The position numbers and the translations under genes are program-made. A stretch of 64,000 bases of DNA from Limnohabitans kasalickyi (lineage in GTDB: Bacteria > Pseudomonadota > Gammaproteobacteria > Burkholderiales > Burkholderiaceae_C), in contig OZ248407.1 of the NCBI GenBank assembly GCA_965234325.1, positions 248,001-312,000 on the forward strand, read 5' to 3'. The notes beneath the pieces were generated by a model that was not told the DNA's origin, did no database searches, and worked only from the letters and a program-made list of their open reading frames with translations. Shown piece after piece: positions 9,096 to 17,501 of the stretch (positions within the stretch are counted from its first letter, which is position 1; the number at the start of each line of letters is the position of its first letter).

Positions 9096-9356
9096 ATGTC
9101 TATAACTCAAACGATTTTTGCCCGAAATACAGTCAGCATGACCGACTTACGGCGGAACCCTGCCGAAGTGATTGAGGTAGCAAACCTGTCTCCTGTTGCT
9201 GTGTTGAACCACAACAAACCTGCGGCCTATTTGATTTCAGCGGCAACCTATGAGGACATGCTGGAGCAACTGGAAGACGCAGCCCTGACCAAAATCGTCA
9301 AAGCCCGTGCTGGCGGCAAAACGGTGAAGATGAAACTTGAAGACCTACAGTCTTGA
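9096..9356 (+). CDS. Antitoxin of a type II pair, Phd/YefM (RelB/StbD-like) family
   Basis: An 86-residue protein with the Phd/YefM N-terminal DNA-binding and dimer fold (VSMTDLRRNPAEVIEVANLSPVAVLNHNKPAAYLI, positions 14-48, described by its PAYL core). The basic C-terminal tail (KARAGGKTVKMKLEDL) would wrap the toxin. It overlaps the toxin gene by 20 bp, the usual coupled order of antitoxin first. The pair sits between panD and a fragment copied from panD. This suggests that it was inserted there. Confidence 0.88.
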   Translation: MSITQTIFARNTVSMTDLRRNPAEVIEVANLSPVAVLNHNKPAAYLISAATYEDMLEQLEDAALTKIVKARAGGKTVKMKLEDLQS

Positions 9357-9630
9357 GTTTCACGAGCTTGCGCTCAAGGAGTGGAAAAAGCTAGACGGCT
9401 CCGTAAAGGCTCAACTTCACAAGGCACTGGCTAAGCGTTTGCAAATGCCACACGTCCCGTCAGCCCGGCTACGCGGTGACTTGCAAAACACGTACAAGAT
9501 CAAGCTACGTGATGTGGGCTATAGACTGGTTTACGAGGTGATTGACCAAAGGCTTGTCGTGATGGTGATTGCGATTGGCAGGCGAGATCACGCTGAGGTT
9601 TACCAAAGTGCAGTCAATCGCAATAGCTGA
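9337..9630 (+). CDS. Toxin of a type II pair, RelE/StbE (ParE superfamily)
   Basis: A 97-residue RelE-fold protein, by family knowledge an mRNA interferase acting at the ribosome or a ParE-like gyrase poison. The visible pattern is LEFHELALKEWKKLDGSVKAQL, then the conserved RLRGDLQNTYKIKLRDVGYRLVYEV (see RLRGDL and GYRLVY). It ends with VVMVIAIGRRDHAEVY, where the Arg-His region holds the RelE-type active residues. The pattern matches StbE/RelE more than ParE. It is translated after the antitoxin with a 20-bp overlap. Confidence 0.88.
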   Translation: MKTYSLEFHELALKEWKKLDGSVKAQLHKALAKRLQMPHVPSARLRGDLQNTYKIKLRDVGYRLVYEVIDQRLVVMVIAIGRRDHAEVYQSAVNRNS

Positions 9631-9644
9631 GATGAATTGATACC

Positions 9645-9674
9645 CCATCGACGAAAACCTGCCGGACGCCGCCA
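9645..9674 (+). repeat. 30-bp fragment duplicated from panD
   Basis: This stretch matches panD bases 8672-8701 at 28 of 30 positions (core GAAAACCTG then GGACGCCGCCA). It lies outside any gene, just after the toxin stop codon. One difference is silent in the panD frame; the other would change Leu to Pro. It looks like a relic of a second, diverged panD copy at the edge of the inserted toxin-antitoxin pair. Confidence 0.7.
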
Positions 9675-9718
9675 TTCCGCTCGATGGAAAAAATTCAACC
9701 TAACTTTTACGAGCCCAC

Positions 9719-10498
9719 TTAAATGAGCCCCGGATAAGAGCCGCCGTCTAATTGAATGTTTTGCCCAGAGATATAGCCCGCTTGCGCGCTGCAAATAAAA
9801 GCGCATGCATCACCAAACTCTTCAGGCGTGCCAAAGCGTTTAGCAGCGATCGTGTCCGCGATCTTGAGCCGTGCTTCTTCGGCGGTGATGGACTCCAAAA
9901 CAACCATGCGCTCGACCATCTGCTTTAGTCGCCCCGTGTCAATGCGCTCGGGCAGCAGATTGTTGATGGTGACGTTATCGCGCGCAACGTCAATGGACAA
10001 GGCTTTGCAAAATGCCGTCAATCCAGTTCGCGCGGTGGTGGATAAGCCTTGGTGAATGCGAGGGGACTTCACCATGGCTGAAGTCACATTGACGATTCGA
10101 CCAAACTTGCGCGCTTGCATGCCTGCCACGTAGCCTTGAATCAAAAAGATGGGGGCAAGCAGATTGCCATTGAGTGCAGACAACCACTGTGCCTCATCCC
10201 AATCCTGAAACTTTCCAGGCGTGGGGCCCGCGTTGTTGTTGATCAAAATATCTGGCGTTGGACAGGCCTCAAAAATCTTGGCCCGCCCCTCAGCGAGGTT
10301 GATGTTGGCGCACACGGTCGACACATCGTTGCCCGTCGATTTTTGAATGAATTGCTGTGCATGCGCGAGCCGTGCTTCATCACGGCCGTTGATGAAGACC
10401 TTCACACCTTCACGTGCCAATGCGGTGGCGCAAGCCAATCCGATGCCACTGGTTGATGCACACACCAAGGCAACGCGTCCCTTGATTCTCAAATCCAT
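9719..10498 (-). CDS. SDR-family oxidoreductase without the usual Tyr-x3-Lys pair
   Basis: A 259-residue short-chain dehydrogenase fold. It has the nucleotide-binding GxxxGxG motif in ALVCASTSGIGLACATAL, the NNAG motif (LINNNAGPTPG) and the C-terminal SGQNIQLDGGSYPGL. The catalytic serine region VNVTSAM is present. Where YxxxK is expected the sequence reads GLSTTARTGLTAFCKAL, so the Tyr and Lys are absent. A known SDR subfamily resembling FabG shares this. Its chemistry may differ from ordinary alcohol oxidation. It is the last gene of a minus-strand block with the bicupin dioxygenase 20 bp upstream. AGGAA precedes the ATG. Confidence 0.88.
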   Translation of the reverse strand: MDLRIKGRVALVCASTSGIGLACATALAREGVKVFINGRDEARLAHAQQFIQKSTGNDVSTVCANINLAEGRAKIFEACPTPDILINNNAGPTPGKFQDWDEAQWLSALNGNLLAPIFLIQGYVAGMQARKFGRIVNVTSAMVKSPRIHQGLSTTARTGLTAFCKALSIDVARDNVTINNLLPERIDTGRLKQMVERMVVLESITAEEARLKIADTIAAKRFGTPEEFGDACAFICSAQAGYISGQNIQLDGGSYPGLI

Positions 10499-10518
10499 GA
10501 AGAATTTCCTTTTGTAAA

Positions 10519-11733
10519 TTACGCGAGAGAAATGACTTGCGCGTCAGTTCCTCGGCCTTGAGCCCGGTACTGACCTATGCGCTGCATCAGCGCCCGATCG
10601 GACACTGAATACAACACAGCATCCTCTGTGGCACTGGCATTTCCGTGTGCACGCCACGTGAAATTGGGAACCACAAAAATGTCGTTTTTCTCCCACTCAA
10701 TGCGCTGACCGCCAATGTCCGTGTAACCACGCCCCTCGAGCACGGTGTAGAGGGTGCTTGATGTTTCTCGCTTGGCTTGTGTTTGCTCGCCGGGTCGTAA
10801 TAGTTGCGCACCATAGTCCATCGTTGGAAAAATCGTGCCGCCCGTCACAGGGTTCACAAAGCGCAGCCCCACGCCTTCATAGGCATCCCCTTTTTCGCCG
10901 CGAAGTTCGTTCAGGGAACGCCGTATATCCACACCTTTGTAATGCACCAAGGGGCTCGTTTCATAGCCAAATCCTCGCTGCGCAGGGGCAAATGTTGGCA
11001 TCATTCCGCCTGCCCCGTAGAGTCGCGCTGAGTAGCCATTGGTGTGGGTCATTTTTTGTGACCGTGGGTGTTCTCCAAATTCACCCTCAAAGCCATCGTC
11101 TAACCAAATACAGTCTAGAAACTCGAGGACGGGCCAATCCAGGACATCCATCCAAATCACAGGCTCACCGGCATCGTTGCCGTGGTCGTGCCAAGTCCCG
11201 TTGGGTGTCAAGATCAGATCGCCGCGAGCCGCCTCACAACGTTCACCTTCCACCATCGTGTAGCCACCACGTTCGGAAAGAATCGTCCGACTCGCATTGG
11301 GTGTGTGCACATGGACCGGCGCACGGTCACCTTCGTTGTAGATGGACACCGCGCATCGCATCGAGTTGGTCACCTGCAGCCGCCCCCCCAACCCGGGATT
11401 GGTCAACAAAAACTGCTGTCGATCGGCAAATTCAATCGGTGAGATATCTGCTGTTGAAGCGATCTTGGCGATCTTGTGTAAATAAGGCGAAATCTCCGCC
11501 CAACGCCAAAGGTGTGCGCGTGTTTTCATCTGTGCGACACCCACTCGCCCCTGCGCCAATTCGCCCTCTGTTCGAATTTCTGTCTCTTTGAACCAAGGCC
11601 GTTGCGCGGGTGAATTGGCTTGTGTGCGAAGCCAAATATTGAGCGGTCCAGCTTCTAGATTGAGGGCTTCCATGGCCTCGCGTGCGCCTGCTGGCAACAC
11701 TCGGGGGGGTGATTTTTGAGTCGAAGAGGCCAT
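10519..11733 (-). CDS. Bicupin ring-cleavage dioxygenase, gentisate 1,2-dioxygenase-like
   Basis: A 404-residue protein with two cupin domains, as in gentisate, salicylate and 1-hydroxy-2-naphthoate dioxygenases, which open an aromatic ring with Fe2+ and O2. The first cupin (about residues 130-220) has the metal-binding pattern APVHVHTPNASR and later GTWHDHGND. The second is in the C-terminal third (ENDIFVVPNFTWRAHGN-like segment near residue 360) and appears to keep fewer histidines, as is usual in the family. The gene has a good ribosome site (CAGGAGCGACC before ATG). Its neighbours, an SDR and a 2-hydroxyacid dehydrogenase, support an aromatic or hydroxy-acid pathway. The exact substrate is not determined. 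Confidence 0.85.
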   Translation of the reverse strand: MASSTQKSPPRVLPAGAREAMEALNLEAGPLNIWLRTQANSPAQRPWFKETEIRTEGELAQGRVGVAQMKTRAHLWRWAEISPYLHKIAKIASTADISPIEFADRQQFLLTNPGLGGRLQVTNSMRCAVSIYNEGDRAPVHVHTPNASRTILSERGGYTMVEGERCEAARGDLILTPNGTWHDHGNDAGEPVIWMDVLDWPVLEFLDCIWLDDGFEGEFGEHPRSQKMTHTNGYSARLYGAGGMMPTFAPAQRGFGYETSPLVHYKGVDIRRSLNELRGEKGDAYEGVGLRFVNPVTGGTIFPTMDYGAQLLRPGEQTQAKRETSSTLYTVLEGRGYTDIGGQRIEWEKNDIFVVPNFTWRAHGNASATEDAVLYSVSDRALMQRIGQYRAQGRGTDAQVISLA

Positions 11734-11779
11734 GGTCGCTCCTGGTAACCGAGAGATTTAATGAAGTTTGAAGCAATGC

Positions 11780-12748
11780 TTAAGCGGATTGAGCCGGCGC
11801 TTCTATCAAGCGGATGGGACAGCCATCCAACCAGGCTGTGATGTTTTCAACCGACTGTTCAAAAACGACTTGGTAGTTTTCTTGAACAACGTAGCCCAAA
11901 TGCGGGCTCAGCAAAACATTCGGACACTCACGCAGTGGATGGTTCACCGGCAAGGGTTCCACGTCGTAAACGTCCAGCGCAGCAGCGCGAATGCGGTGGT
12001 TTTTCAGCGCATCAATCAGTGCAGCTTCATTCACCACAGGACCGCGTGCGGTGTTGACCAAAATAGCACTGGGCTTCATGCGCTTGAACTGGTCTGCACC
12101 CATCAAATTCACGCTTTGTTTGTTGAGAGGGACATGGAGCGTGACGACGTCCGATCGCACTAACAATTCATCAAGCGACACGGCTTGCACACCAAGTGCT
12201 TGGGCTTGTGAATCTGTCAAGCTGCGTGAACAAGCCAAGACTTCCATCCCAAACGCAAGGCCAATTTTCGCGACGGCATTGCCAAGTCGTCCCAAGCCAA
12301 TCACACCCAAAACTTTGCCATGCAGCCCTGTACCTAGGGTGTGTTGCCAGCCACCATGCCTGACCGAATTGACTTCAGCCACGAGATCGCGGGACAAAGC
12401 AAGAATCAGCGCCCAAGTCAACTCGACGGTGGGGTAACTCAGTGTTTCCGTACCGCACACCAGAATGCCCAACTCTTGCGCTGCGGTTACATCAATGGAC
12501 GCATTGCGCTTTCCAGAGGTCGCGATGAGACGAAGACGTGGCAAACGTTGCAGCAAGGTTCGTGGAAAAGGGGTGCGCTCGCGATTGGCCACCACGATGT
12601 CAAACTCAGCAAGCGTGGCCACCAATTCGTCTTCAGAGTCCATGTGCTCACGAAAGACTTGAATTTCACACCGAGACTCAAGGCGACGCCAAGGTCCTTG
12701 CGACAAGGCGACGCCTTGGTAGTCATCCAGAATGGCAATTTTTTTCAA
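11780..12748 (-). CDS. D-2-hydroxyacid dehydrogenase family protein
   Basis: A 322-residue NAD-dependent dehydrogenase of the phosphoglycerate/glyoxylate reductase group. The NAD-binding glycine motif is in LGVIGLGRLGNAVAKIG (about residue 150). The catalytic Arg lies in NTARGPVVNEAAL, the Glu in DVYDVEPLPVNHPL and the His in LLSPHLGYV. The start is TTG with AGGAA upstream; the next residues (KKIAILDDYQG) match family N-termini. It is flanked by the bicupin gene and a TctC receptor in the same orientation, so it likely reduces or oxidises a 2-oxo/2-hydroxy acid of that pathway. Confidence 0.9.
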   Translation of the reverse strand: MKKIAILDDYQGVALSQGPWRRLESRCEIQVFREHMDSEDELVATLAEFDIVVANRERTPFPRTLLQRLPRLRLIATSGKRNASIDVTAAQELGILVCGTETLSYPTVELTWALILALSRDLVAEVNSVRHGGWQHTLGTGLHGKVLGVIGLGRLGNAVAKIGLAFGMEVLACSRSLTDSQAQALGVQAVSLDELLVRSDVVTLHVPLNKQSVNLMGADQFKRMKPSAILVNTARGPVVNEAALIDALKNHRIRAAALDVYDVEPLPVNHPLRECPNVLLSPHLGYVVQENYQVVFEQSVENITAWLDGCPIRLIEAPAQSA

Positions 12749-12788
12749 ACTTTATTTCCTGTTGCTGAATCTCAGTAGGGACACGGGC

Positions 12789-13751
12789 TCAGTCAATCTT
12801 CACATTGGCACTGCGAATGACGCCACCCCATTGCGATGCTTCAATTTTCATGAAGGCACCCATTTCGACAGGTGTGCTGCCAACCGACGTCGCACTGAGT
12901 TTGCCCAATTGAGTCCGTATGCCTTCATCGCGCAACGCATCGGCCACGGCTGCGGAAAGCTTTTCCACAACCTGCGCAGGCGTTTTGGGCGGCGCAACAA
13001 TGCCAAACCAAGTGACCGCCTCAAACCCAGTCAGCGTTTCAGAAATGGCTTGCACATCGGGTAGAAAAGGCACGCGCGTGGCACTGCCTACCCCAAGCAC
13101 TTTCAACTTACCCGCCTTGACGTGCTCCAGTGAAGCGCCGAGGTTGTCAAACATGGCATGGACCTGTCCGCCTAACAAATCATTCAGTGCAGGACTCGAT
13201 CCCTTGTAGGGCACATGCAACATGCTGATGGATCCCATCGTGCTGAACAGCTCAGCCGTGAGATGACTGGTAGAGCCATTCCCTTGGGATGCATAGGTCA
13301 CAGCCTTTGGTCGCGCTTTGGCGTAGGCGATAAATTCTGCAATATTCTTCGCTGGGAAATCTTGACGCACCAACAACGCATTGGGCACTTTCGCCATTAC
13401 CGAAACGGGCGTGAAGGCCTGGGGATCAAGCGCAAGCTTGGGATACAAGCTCTGATTGATCACCAAGGCAGGCGGCGGCGACACGAGCAGCGTATAACCG
13501 TCAGGCTCAGCGCGAAACACAGCCTCCGCAGCAAGGTTGCCCGCAGCACCCGCCTTGTTTTCTATCACGATGGGCTGTCCGAGTTGTTGCCGAAGCTTGT
13601 CGGCCAAGATACGGGGCAAAAGATCAACCGTTCCGCCGGGTGGATTTGAAACAATCAAGCGAATTGGTTTTGACGGAAATACATCCGCCATGGCAGGCGA
13701 GACAGCGAATATGGCGGCGGCAATGAGCCCTGATAAAACATGTGATTTCAC
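12789..13751 (-). CDS. TctC/Bug-family periplasmic solute receptor
   Basis: A 320-residue receptor. I chose the GTG at 13751 because AAAGGGG lies about 5 bp upstream and the protein then begins VKSHVLSGLIAAAIFAV, a normal signal peptide ending at AMA. A TTG at 13790 would add 13 residues. Family motifs are FPSKPIRLIVSNPPGGTVD, YASQGNGSTSHLTAELFS and PYKGSSPALNDLLGGQV. It is in the minus-strand catabolic block with two further family members. The ligand is unknown. Confidence 0.9.
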   Translation of the reverse strand: MKSHVLSGLIAAAIFAVSPAMADVFPSKPIRLIVSNPPGGTVDLLPRILADKLRQQLGQPIVIENKAGAAGNLAAEAVFRAEPDGYTLLVSPPPALVINQSLYPKLALDPQAFTPVSVMAKVPNALLVRQDFPAKNIAEFIAYAKARPKAVTYASQGNGSTSHLTAELFSTMGSISMLHVPYKGSSPALNDLLGGQVHAMFDNLGASLEHVKAGKLKVLGVGSATRVPFLPDVQAISETLTGFEAVTWFGIVAPPKTPAQVVEKLSAAVADALRDEGIRTQLGKLSATSVGSTPVEMGAFMKIEASQWGGVIRSANVKID

Positions 13752-13786
13752 AAGCACCCCTTTTCGATCAATGACGGTCACGCACC

Positions 13787-14743
13787 TCAATCTAAGAGGC
13801 CCTTTTTACGCAACCGCTCCACGCGCACTTTTTCTTGCGCAAACGTTTGCACGACGTAGCTTCGGTAGTCTTCTTGGTTGCGGTAATACATCAGCTGGTT
13901 GAGCTGTTGCATGGCGCGCTGACTCGCCGGTGATTCAAGTCCGCGCTTGAAGGCATCATGAAGAATTCGTAGGCGCGCAGGGTCGGTGCCGCTGGGCGCA
14001 CCCACACCATAAGGCGAACTCATCCACACATCGATGCCGCCTTCTTTCAAGGTTGGGACAGCGGGGTAACGCTTGACGCGGTTTTCAGTCAACAGCGCCA
14101 AGTAACGAAGTTTCCCATCGTCAATGTAGGCGGTGGCGATGCCCGACAGAGGCGCTGCATCCAGGTGCCCGCCCAGCAAGGCATTGACGATTTCAGAGTC
14201 ACCCTTGTAGGGAATCATGTTGAGCTGGACACCACTCGCGTCAGCGGCCTCTTCCATCACAATCCTTGGCGCACCAATAATGCCGTTGACGCCAACGTTG
14301 ATTTTGTTAGGCCTGAGTGCGGCATCCGCCACAAACTCTTGCCATGTTTTCCAAGGTGCATCTGCACGCACGGCCACGCCCTGCGTGTAATCGGACATCA
14401 AAAGAATGTATGCAAAATCCTTCAACGGGTCGTACTTCACTTTGGTCAAGTGAGGCTCTCGGTACAGGGTGGACGTGAGCAACGCCAGTGTGTAGCCGTC
14501 AGCCGGTGCACGAAGCAATGTCAATGCGCCATTTGTTCCGCTGGCTCCGGGCTTGTTTTCGACAACGATGGTTTGCCCGAGCGCCTTGCTCGCCTCTTCC
14601 ACCACAGCGCGGGTGTGAATATCGGCCGGACCGCCTGCTGCAAATGGCACGATCAAGGTGATGGCTCGCGTAGGAAATGGTTGCGCTTGTGCCCCTGCTA
14701 AAAACGGCACGCACAGACAAACCCATAAAAATAATTTCTTCAT
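13787..14743 (-). CDS. TctC/Bug-family periplasmic solute receptor
   Basis: A 318-residue receptor starting MKKLFLWVCLCVPFLAGAQA, a standard signal peptide. Upstream in-frame starts (14761 ATG and 14776 TTG) exist and would overlap the end of the luciferase-like gene, so coupling is possible. Motifs include FPTRAITLIVPFAAGGPAD and PYKGDSEIVNALLGGHLD. It is the more divergent of the three receptors in this block. The neighbour relation with an FMN-dependent monooxygenase gene ending 29 bp upstream points to a shared substrate. Confidence 0.9.
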   Translation of the reverse strand: MKKLFLWVCLCVPFLAGAQAQPFPTRAITLIVPFAAGGPADIHTRAVVEEASKALGQTIVVENKPGASGTNGALTLLRAPADGYTLALLTSTLYREPHLTKVKYDPLKDFAYILLMSDYTQGVAVRADAPWKTWQEFVADAALRPNKINVGVNGIIGAPRIVMEEAADASGVQLNMIPYKGDSEIVNALLGGHLDAAPLSGIATAYIDDGKLRYLALLTENRVKRYPAVPTLKEGGIDVWMSSPYGVGAPSGTDPARLRILHDAFKRGLESPASQRAMQQLNQLMYYRNQEDYRSYVVQTFAQEKVRVERLRKKGLLD

Positions 14744-14772
14744 GATGGAATGAGGGGTCATATCGGTTCGAT

Positions 14773-15801
14773 TCAAGCCAACACAACTTCTTGCTCAAAC
14801 CGCGGCATCACCTCTTGCTCGAAAAGCGTCAAAGAGCGCAAAGACTCCTCATAACTGAGGTCGCCAAATGCAAAGCGGGTCAGCACATAGTTGACGCCTG
14901 AAATGTCAATCTCGCGCTGAAGCCCGTGCGTGACTTGTTCGGGTGTTCCGACGAGAACAATGCCCGCTTTCACCGCCGCGGAAAAATCTTCTGGAATCGG
15001 ATAACTCTTCATCGGATTGCCATTCGCCCGCCACAGGTGCTGAAGGCTGTTGTACCAACAGTTGAAGCCATGCTCACCAGTTTCGTACGCTTCTTTGTAA
15101 GTGTCGGCAATGACGATGTGGCGTCCTAGCCCCATAAAAGGCAGGGTGTCATTTTCATCACCAAACTTGTCGGCTCTTACCTCACGGTATTTGTCCGTGA
15201 TGGCTTTGACGGGCAAGGATGGCCCGTTGCAAACAATGTTCACACTGTTTTCAGCGGCCCAAGGGACCGCAGCGGGGGCAGACATGCCATACCAGATGGG
15301 GGGATGCGGTTTTTGGATGCACGTCAACTCCACGGGTACATCTTTGAAGCTGAAATGCTCGCCTTCAAAATTGATCAGTTGCGAAGTCAAACCCATCATG
15401 ACGACGTCGTAGGACTCGATGTATAACTTGCCTGAGTTTTTCGCGTCGACGCCGAAATAACCCATTTCATAGGGCGAGCTGCCACGACCAATTCCCAACT
15501 CCAAACGACCGCCGCTCATCTGATCGAGCATGCACACCTCTTCAATGATGCGCAGAGGGTGCGTCAGGCTTAAGGTGTAGACGAGTGGGCCAAAACGCAA
15601 ACGTTTCGTACGTTGTGCCAGTGCCGCCAAAAACACGCTGGGTGAAGAGGCCAGCCCAAGCGGTGTGCCATGGTGCTCGGCGATGTGATAAGCGTGAAAG
15701 CCCGCGCGATCGTAAATCTCGGCCAACTTAAGTCGGTTTTCGTAATGGTCCGTGATGGACACGGAGCCACGGTCCAAATGGTCAAAAACGCCGAATTTCA
15801 T
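14773..15801 (-). CDS. LLM-class (luciferase-like) flavin-dependent oxidoreductase
   Basis: A 342-residue TIM-barrel protein of the bacterial luciferase family, which uses reduced FMN (or F420 in other phyla) and O2. The N-terminus MKFGVFDHLDRG, the AYHIAEHHGTPLGLASSP loop and the FGPLVYTLSLTHPLRIIEE and GRLELGIGRGSSPYEMGYFG segments are typical of this group. The pathway role is inferred from position between the small cupin and TctC genes. Possible chemistry is ring or Baeyer-Villiger-type monooxygenation. A flavin reductase partner is not present. Confidence 0.9.
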   Translation of the reverse strand: MKFGVFDHLDRGSVSITDHYENRLKLAEIYDRAGFHAYHIAEHHGTPLGLASSPSVFLAALAQRTKRLRFGPLVYTLSLTHPLRIIEEVCMLDQMSGGRLELGIGRGSSPYEMGYFGVDAKNSGKLYIESYDVVMMGLTSQLINFEGEHFSFKDVPVELTCIQKPHPPIWYGMSAPAAVPWAAENSVNIVCNGPSLPVKAITDKYREVRADKFGDENDTLPFMGLGRHIVIADTYKEAYETGEHGFNCWYNSLQHLWRANGNPMKSYPIPEDFSAAVKAGIVLVGTPEQVTHGLQREIDISGVNYVLTRFAFGDLSYEESLRSLTLFEQEVMPRFEQEVVLA

Positions 15802-15826
15802 AGGACATCTTCTTTCAAATTAGCTT

Positions 15827-16378
15827 TTACTGTTGCTGGCTTTGCAAGGGATCAATGCCATCGATCAACACAAAAGCAATGCGGCACATGCCTGAGGAGC
15901 GATTGACCCATGCGTGATTGGTACCCTGCTGAATCATGATGTCTCCAGCTTTCATATGGACTTCGGAGTCGTCAAGCAACATGTCAATTTCTCCAGACAT
16001 GACAAACACGTAGTCCAAACTTTTGGTTCGGTGCATGAACGCGTGGCGTGCCGGCTGTCCATTCGTGGCACTGTCGCTGACGCCCATCACCTTCAAGATG
16101 TCCGCTTGGCTCACCGACTCAGCGGCCTTCGTGACGGGAGGAAACTCCACCACCCGAAGCACTGAGCCCATGGCGGGTGGCGGTACGCCCATGGTTCTGT
16201 CAGCCCGGTCAGCTCGTAAATCCATTCGGGCGGGTGTTTCATCCGTCACCCACACCAGCGTGCTAATGAAGCCTGTGCCTTCTCTTATTTTTTGATTGGG
16301 CGCGGGTCCATCCATCTCGACAATGGCTTTGCCAGAGGCGTCATGGCCTGTGACGATGCGGCGAATACTGTGTGGCAT
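15827..16378 (-). CDS. Cupin-domain protein
   Basis: A 183-residue single cupin. The start at 16378 (MPHSIRRIVTGHD) matches this family; an upstream start adds 19 residues without support. The cupin core runs from about residue 95 (MHRTKSLDYVFVMSGEIDML) to 150 (GDIMIQQGTNHAWVNRS). It retains His and Glu residues of the first motif and the late His. Such proteins in aromatic clusters are either small regulators or isomerase-type enzymes. The function here is not known. It is flanked by the LLM oxygenase and a TctC receptor. Confidence 0.85.
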   Translation of the reverse strand: MPHSIRRIVTGHDASGKAIVEMDGPAPNQKIREGTGFISTLVWVTDETPARMDLRADRADRTMGVPPPAMGSVLRVVEFPPVTKAAESVSQADILKVMGVSDSATNGQPARHAFMHRTKSLDYVFVMSGEIDMLLDDSEVHMKAGDIMIQQGTNHAWVNRSSGMCRIAFVLIDGIDPLQSQQQ

Positions 16379-16406
16379 AGTTTTCTTTCTGGCGTCATCC
16401 AAAGTT

Positions 16407-17387
16407 TCAATCCACGGCTGCGCCTGACGCCGCAATCACAGGGGTCCAGCGCTTGTATTCTTTTTTTACAAACTCACTGGTCATGGCAGGCGTCATGGGC
16501 TCAGAAGGCTCCATGGCTGCTTTGTTCAACAAGGTGGTGTAAGCCGGCGTGGCTTGAAAACGCCTGATTTTTTCAGCCAACAGGTCAACCACTGAACTGG
16601 GCATATTGGGAGGGCCCGCAAATGCAATCCAACCCGACCAATCGAAGCCAGGCACCGTATCTGCAATCGGCGGCACACTCGGTATCAAGACCGTACGCTT
16701 GGCCATCGATGTTCCCACCGTGAAGAGCTTTTCTGTTTTCAGATGAGGGATTGCCAAGGTCCCATCCAGGAACGCCATTTGCACTTTGCCTGACAGCAAA
16801 TCCATCATCGAGCTGTTGCTGCCTTTGTAGGGGATATGAACGATGTCTAAGTTCAAATCTTTCTTGAGCAACTCCATAAAAATATGCTGCGGTGATCCGC
16901 TTCCCGACGACCCGTAACTGTACTTTCCTGGATTTTTGCGAATCAGCTCAATCCACTCTTTCATGTTTCGGGCTGGGAATGAGGGCGTGACCACTAAGAA
17001 AAAGTTGGTCAATCCGAGCCGGGCAATCATCGACACATCTTTGAAGGGGTCAAACCCAGGTGCGGCCATCAACTGAGGACCCAAGCTCAGTGTGGTGACG
17101 GTTGGAAATAAAAGGGTGTAGCCATCTGCCGGTGCAGCGGCCACCAGTTTGGCCGCCAGCAACGTGCTCGCACCTGCACGGTTATCCACGACGAACGGCT
17201 GATTGAACTCCGCCTGCAATTCTTCGCCAATGGCACGCCCCAACACATCGACGGTCGATCCCGCGGTGAAGGGAACGACCAATTTAACGGAACGATTGGG
17301 GTAATTTTTGACGTCTTGCGCCACACCATGGCATGCCCAAAAGCTCAAAGCAAGAAGCAACGCATGTTTCACATTGAAGAATTTCAT
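16407..17387 (-). CDS. TctC/Bug-family periplasmic solute receptor, first gene of the block
   Basis: A 326-residue receptor with signal peptide MKFFNVKHALLLALSFWACHGVAQ. Family motifs are YPNRSVKLVVPFTAGSTVD, SYGSSGSGSPQHIFMELL and PYKGSNSSMMDLLSGKVQ. As the promoter-proximal gene of the minus-strand block it would be expressed first. It is divergent from an IclR regulator 114 bp away, the usual arrangement for IclR-controlled catabolic operons. Confidence 0.92.
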   Translation of the reverse strand: MKFFNVKHALLLALSFWACHGVAQDVKNYPNRSVKLVVPFTAGSTVDVLGRAIGEELQAEFNQPFVVDNRAGASTLLAAKLVAAAPADGYTLLFPTVTTLSLGPQLMAAPGFDPFKDVSMIARLGLTNFFLVVTPSFPARNMKEWIELIRKNPGKYSYGSSGSGSPQHIFMELLKKDLNLDIVHIPYKGSNSSMMDLLSGKVQMAFLDGTLAIPHLKTEKLFTVGTSMAKRTVLIPSVPPIADTVPGFDWSGWIAFAGPPNMPSSVVDLLAEKIRRFQATPAYTTLLNKAAMEPSEPMTPAMTSEFVKKEYKRWTPVIAASGAAVD

Positions 17388-17501
17388 ACAGCCCTTTAAT
17401 TACTCATAGAATAATAAATTACATCAGGTGAAATTCATCTTAGGTCAACTTTGAACGGTCGTCATTCGGGTTTTCACTCAAACCAATTGGCAAGGATTTC
17501 G

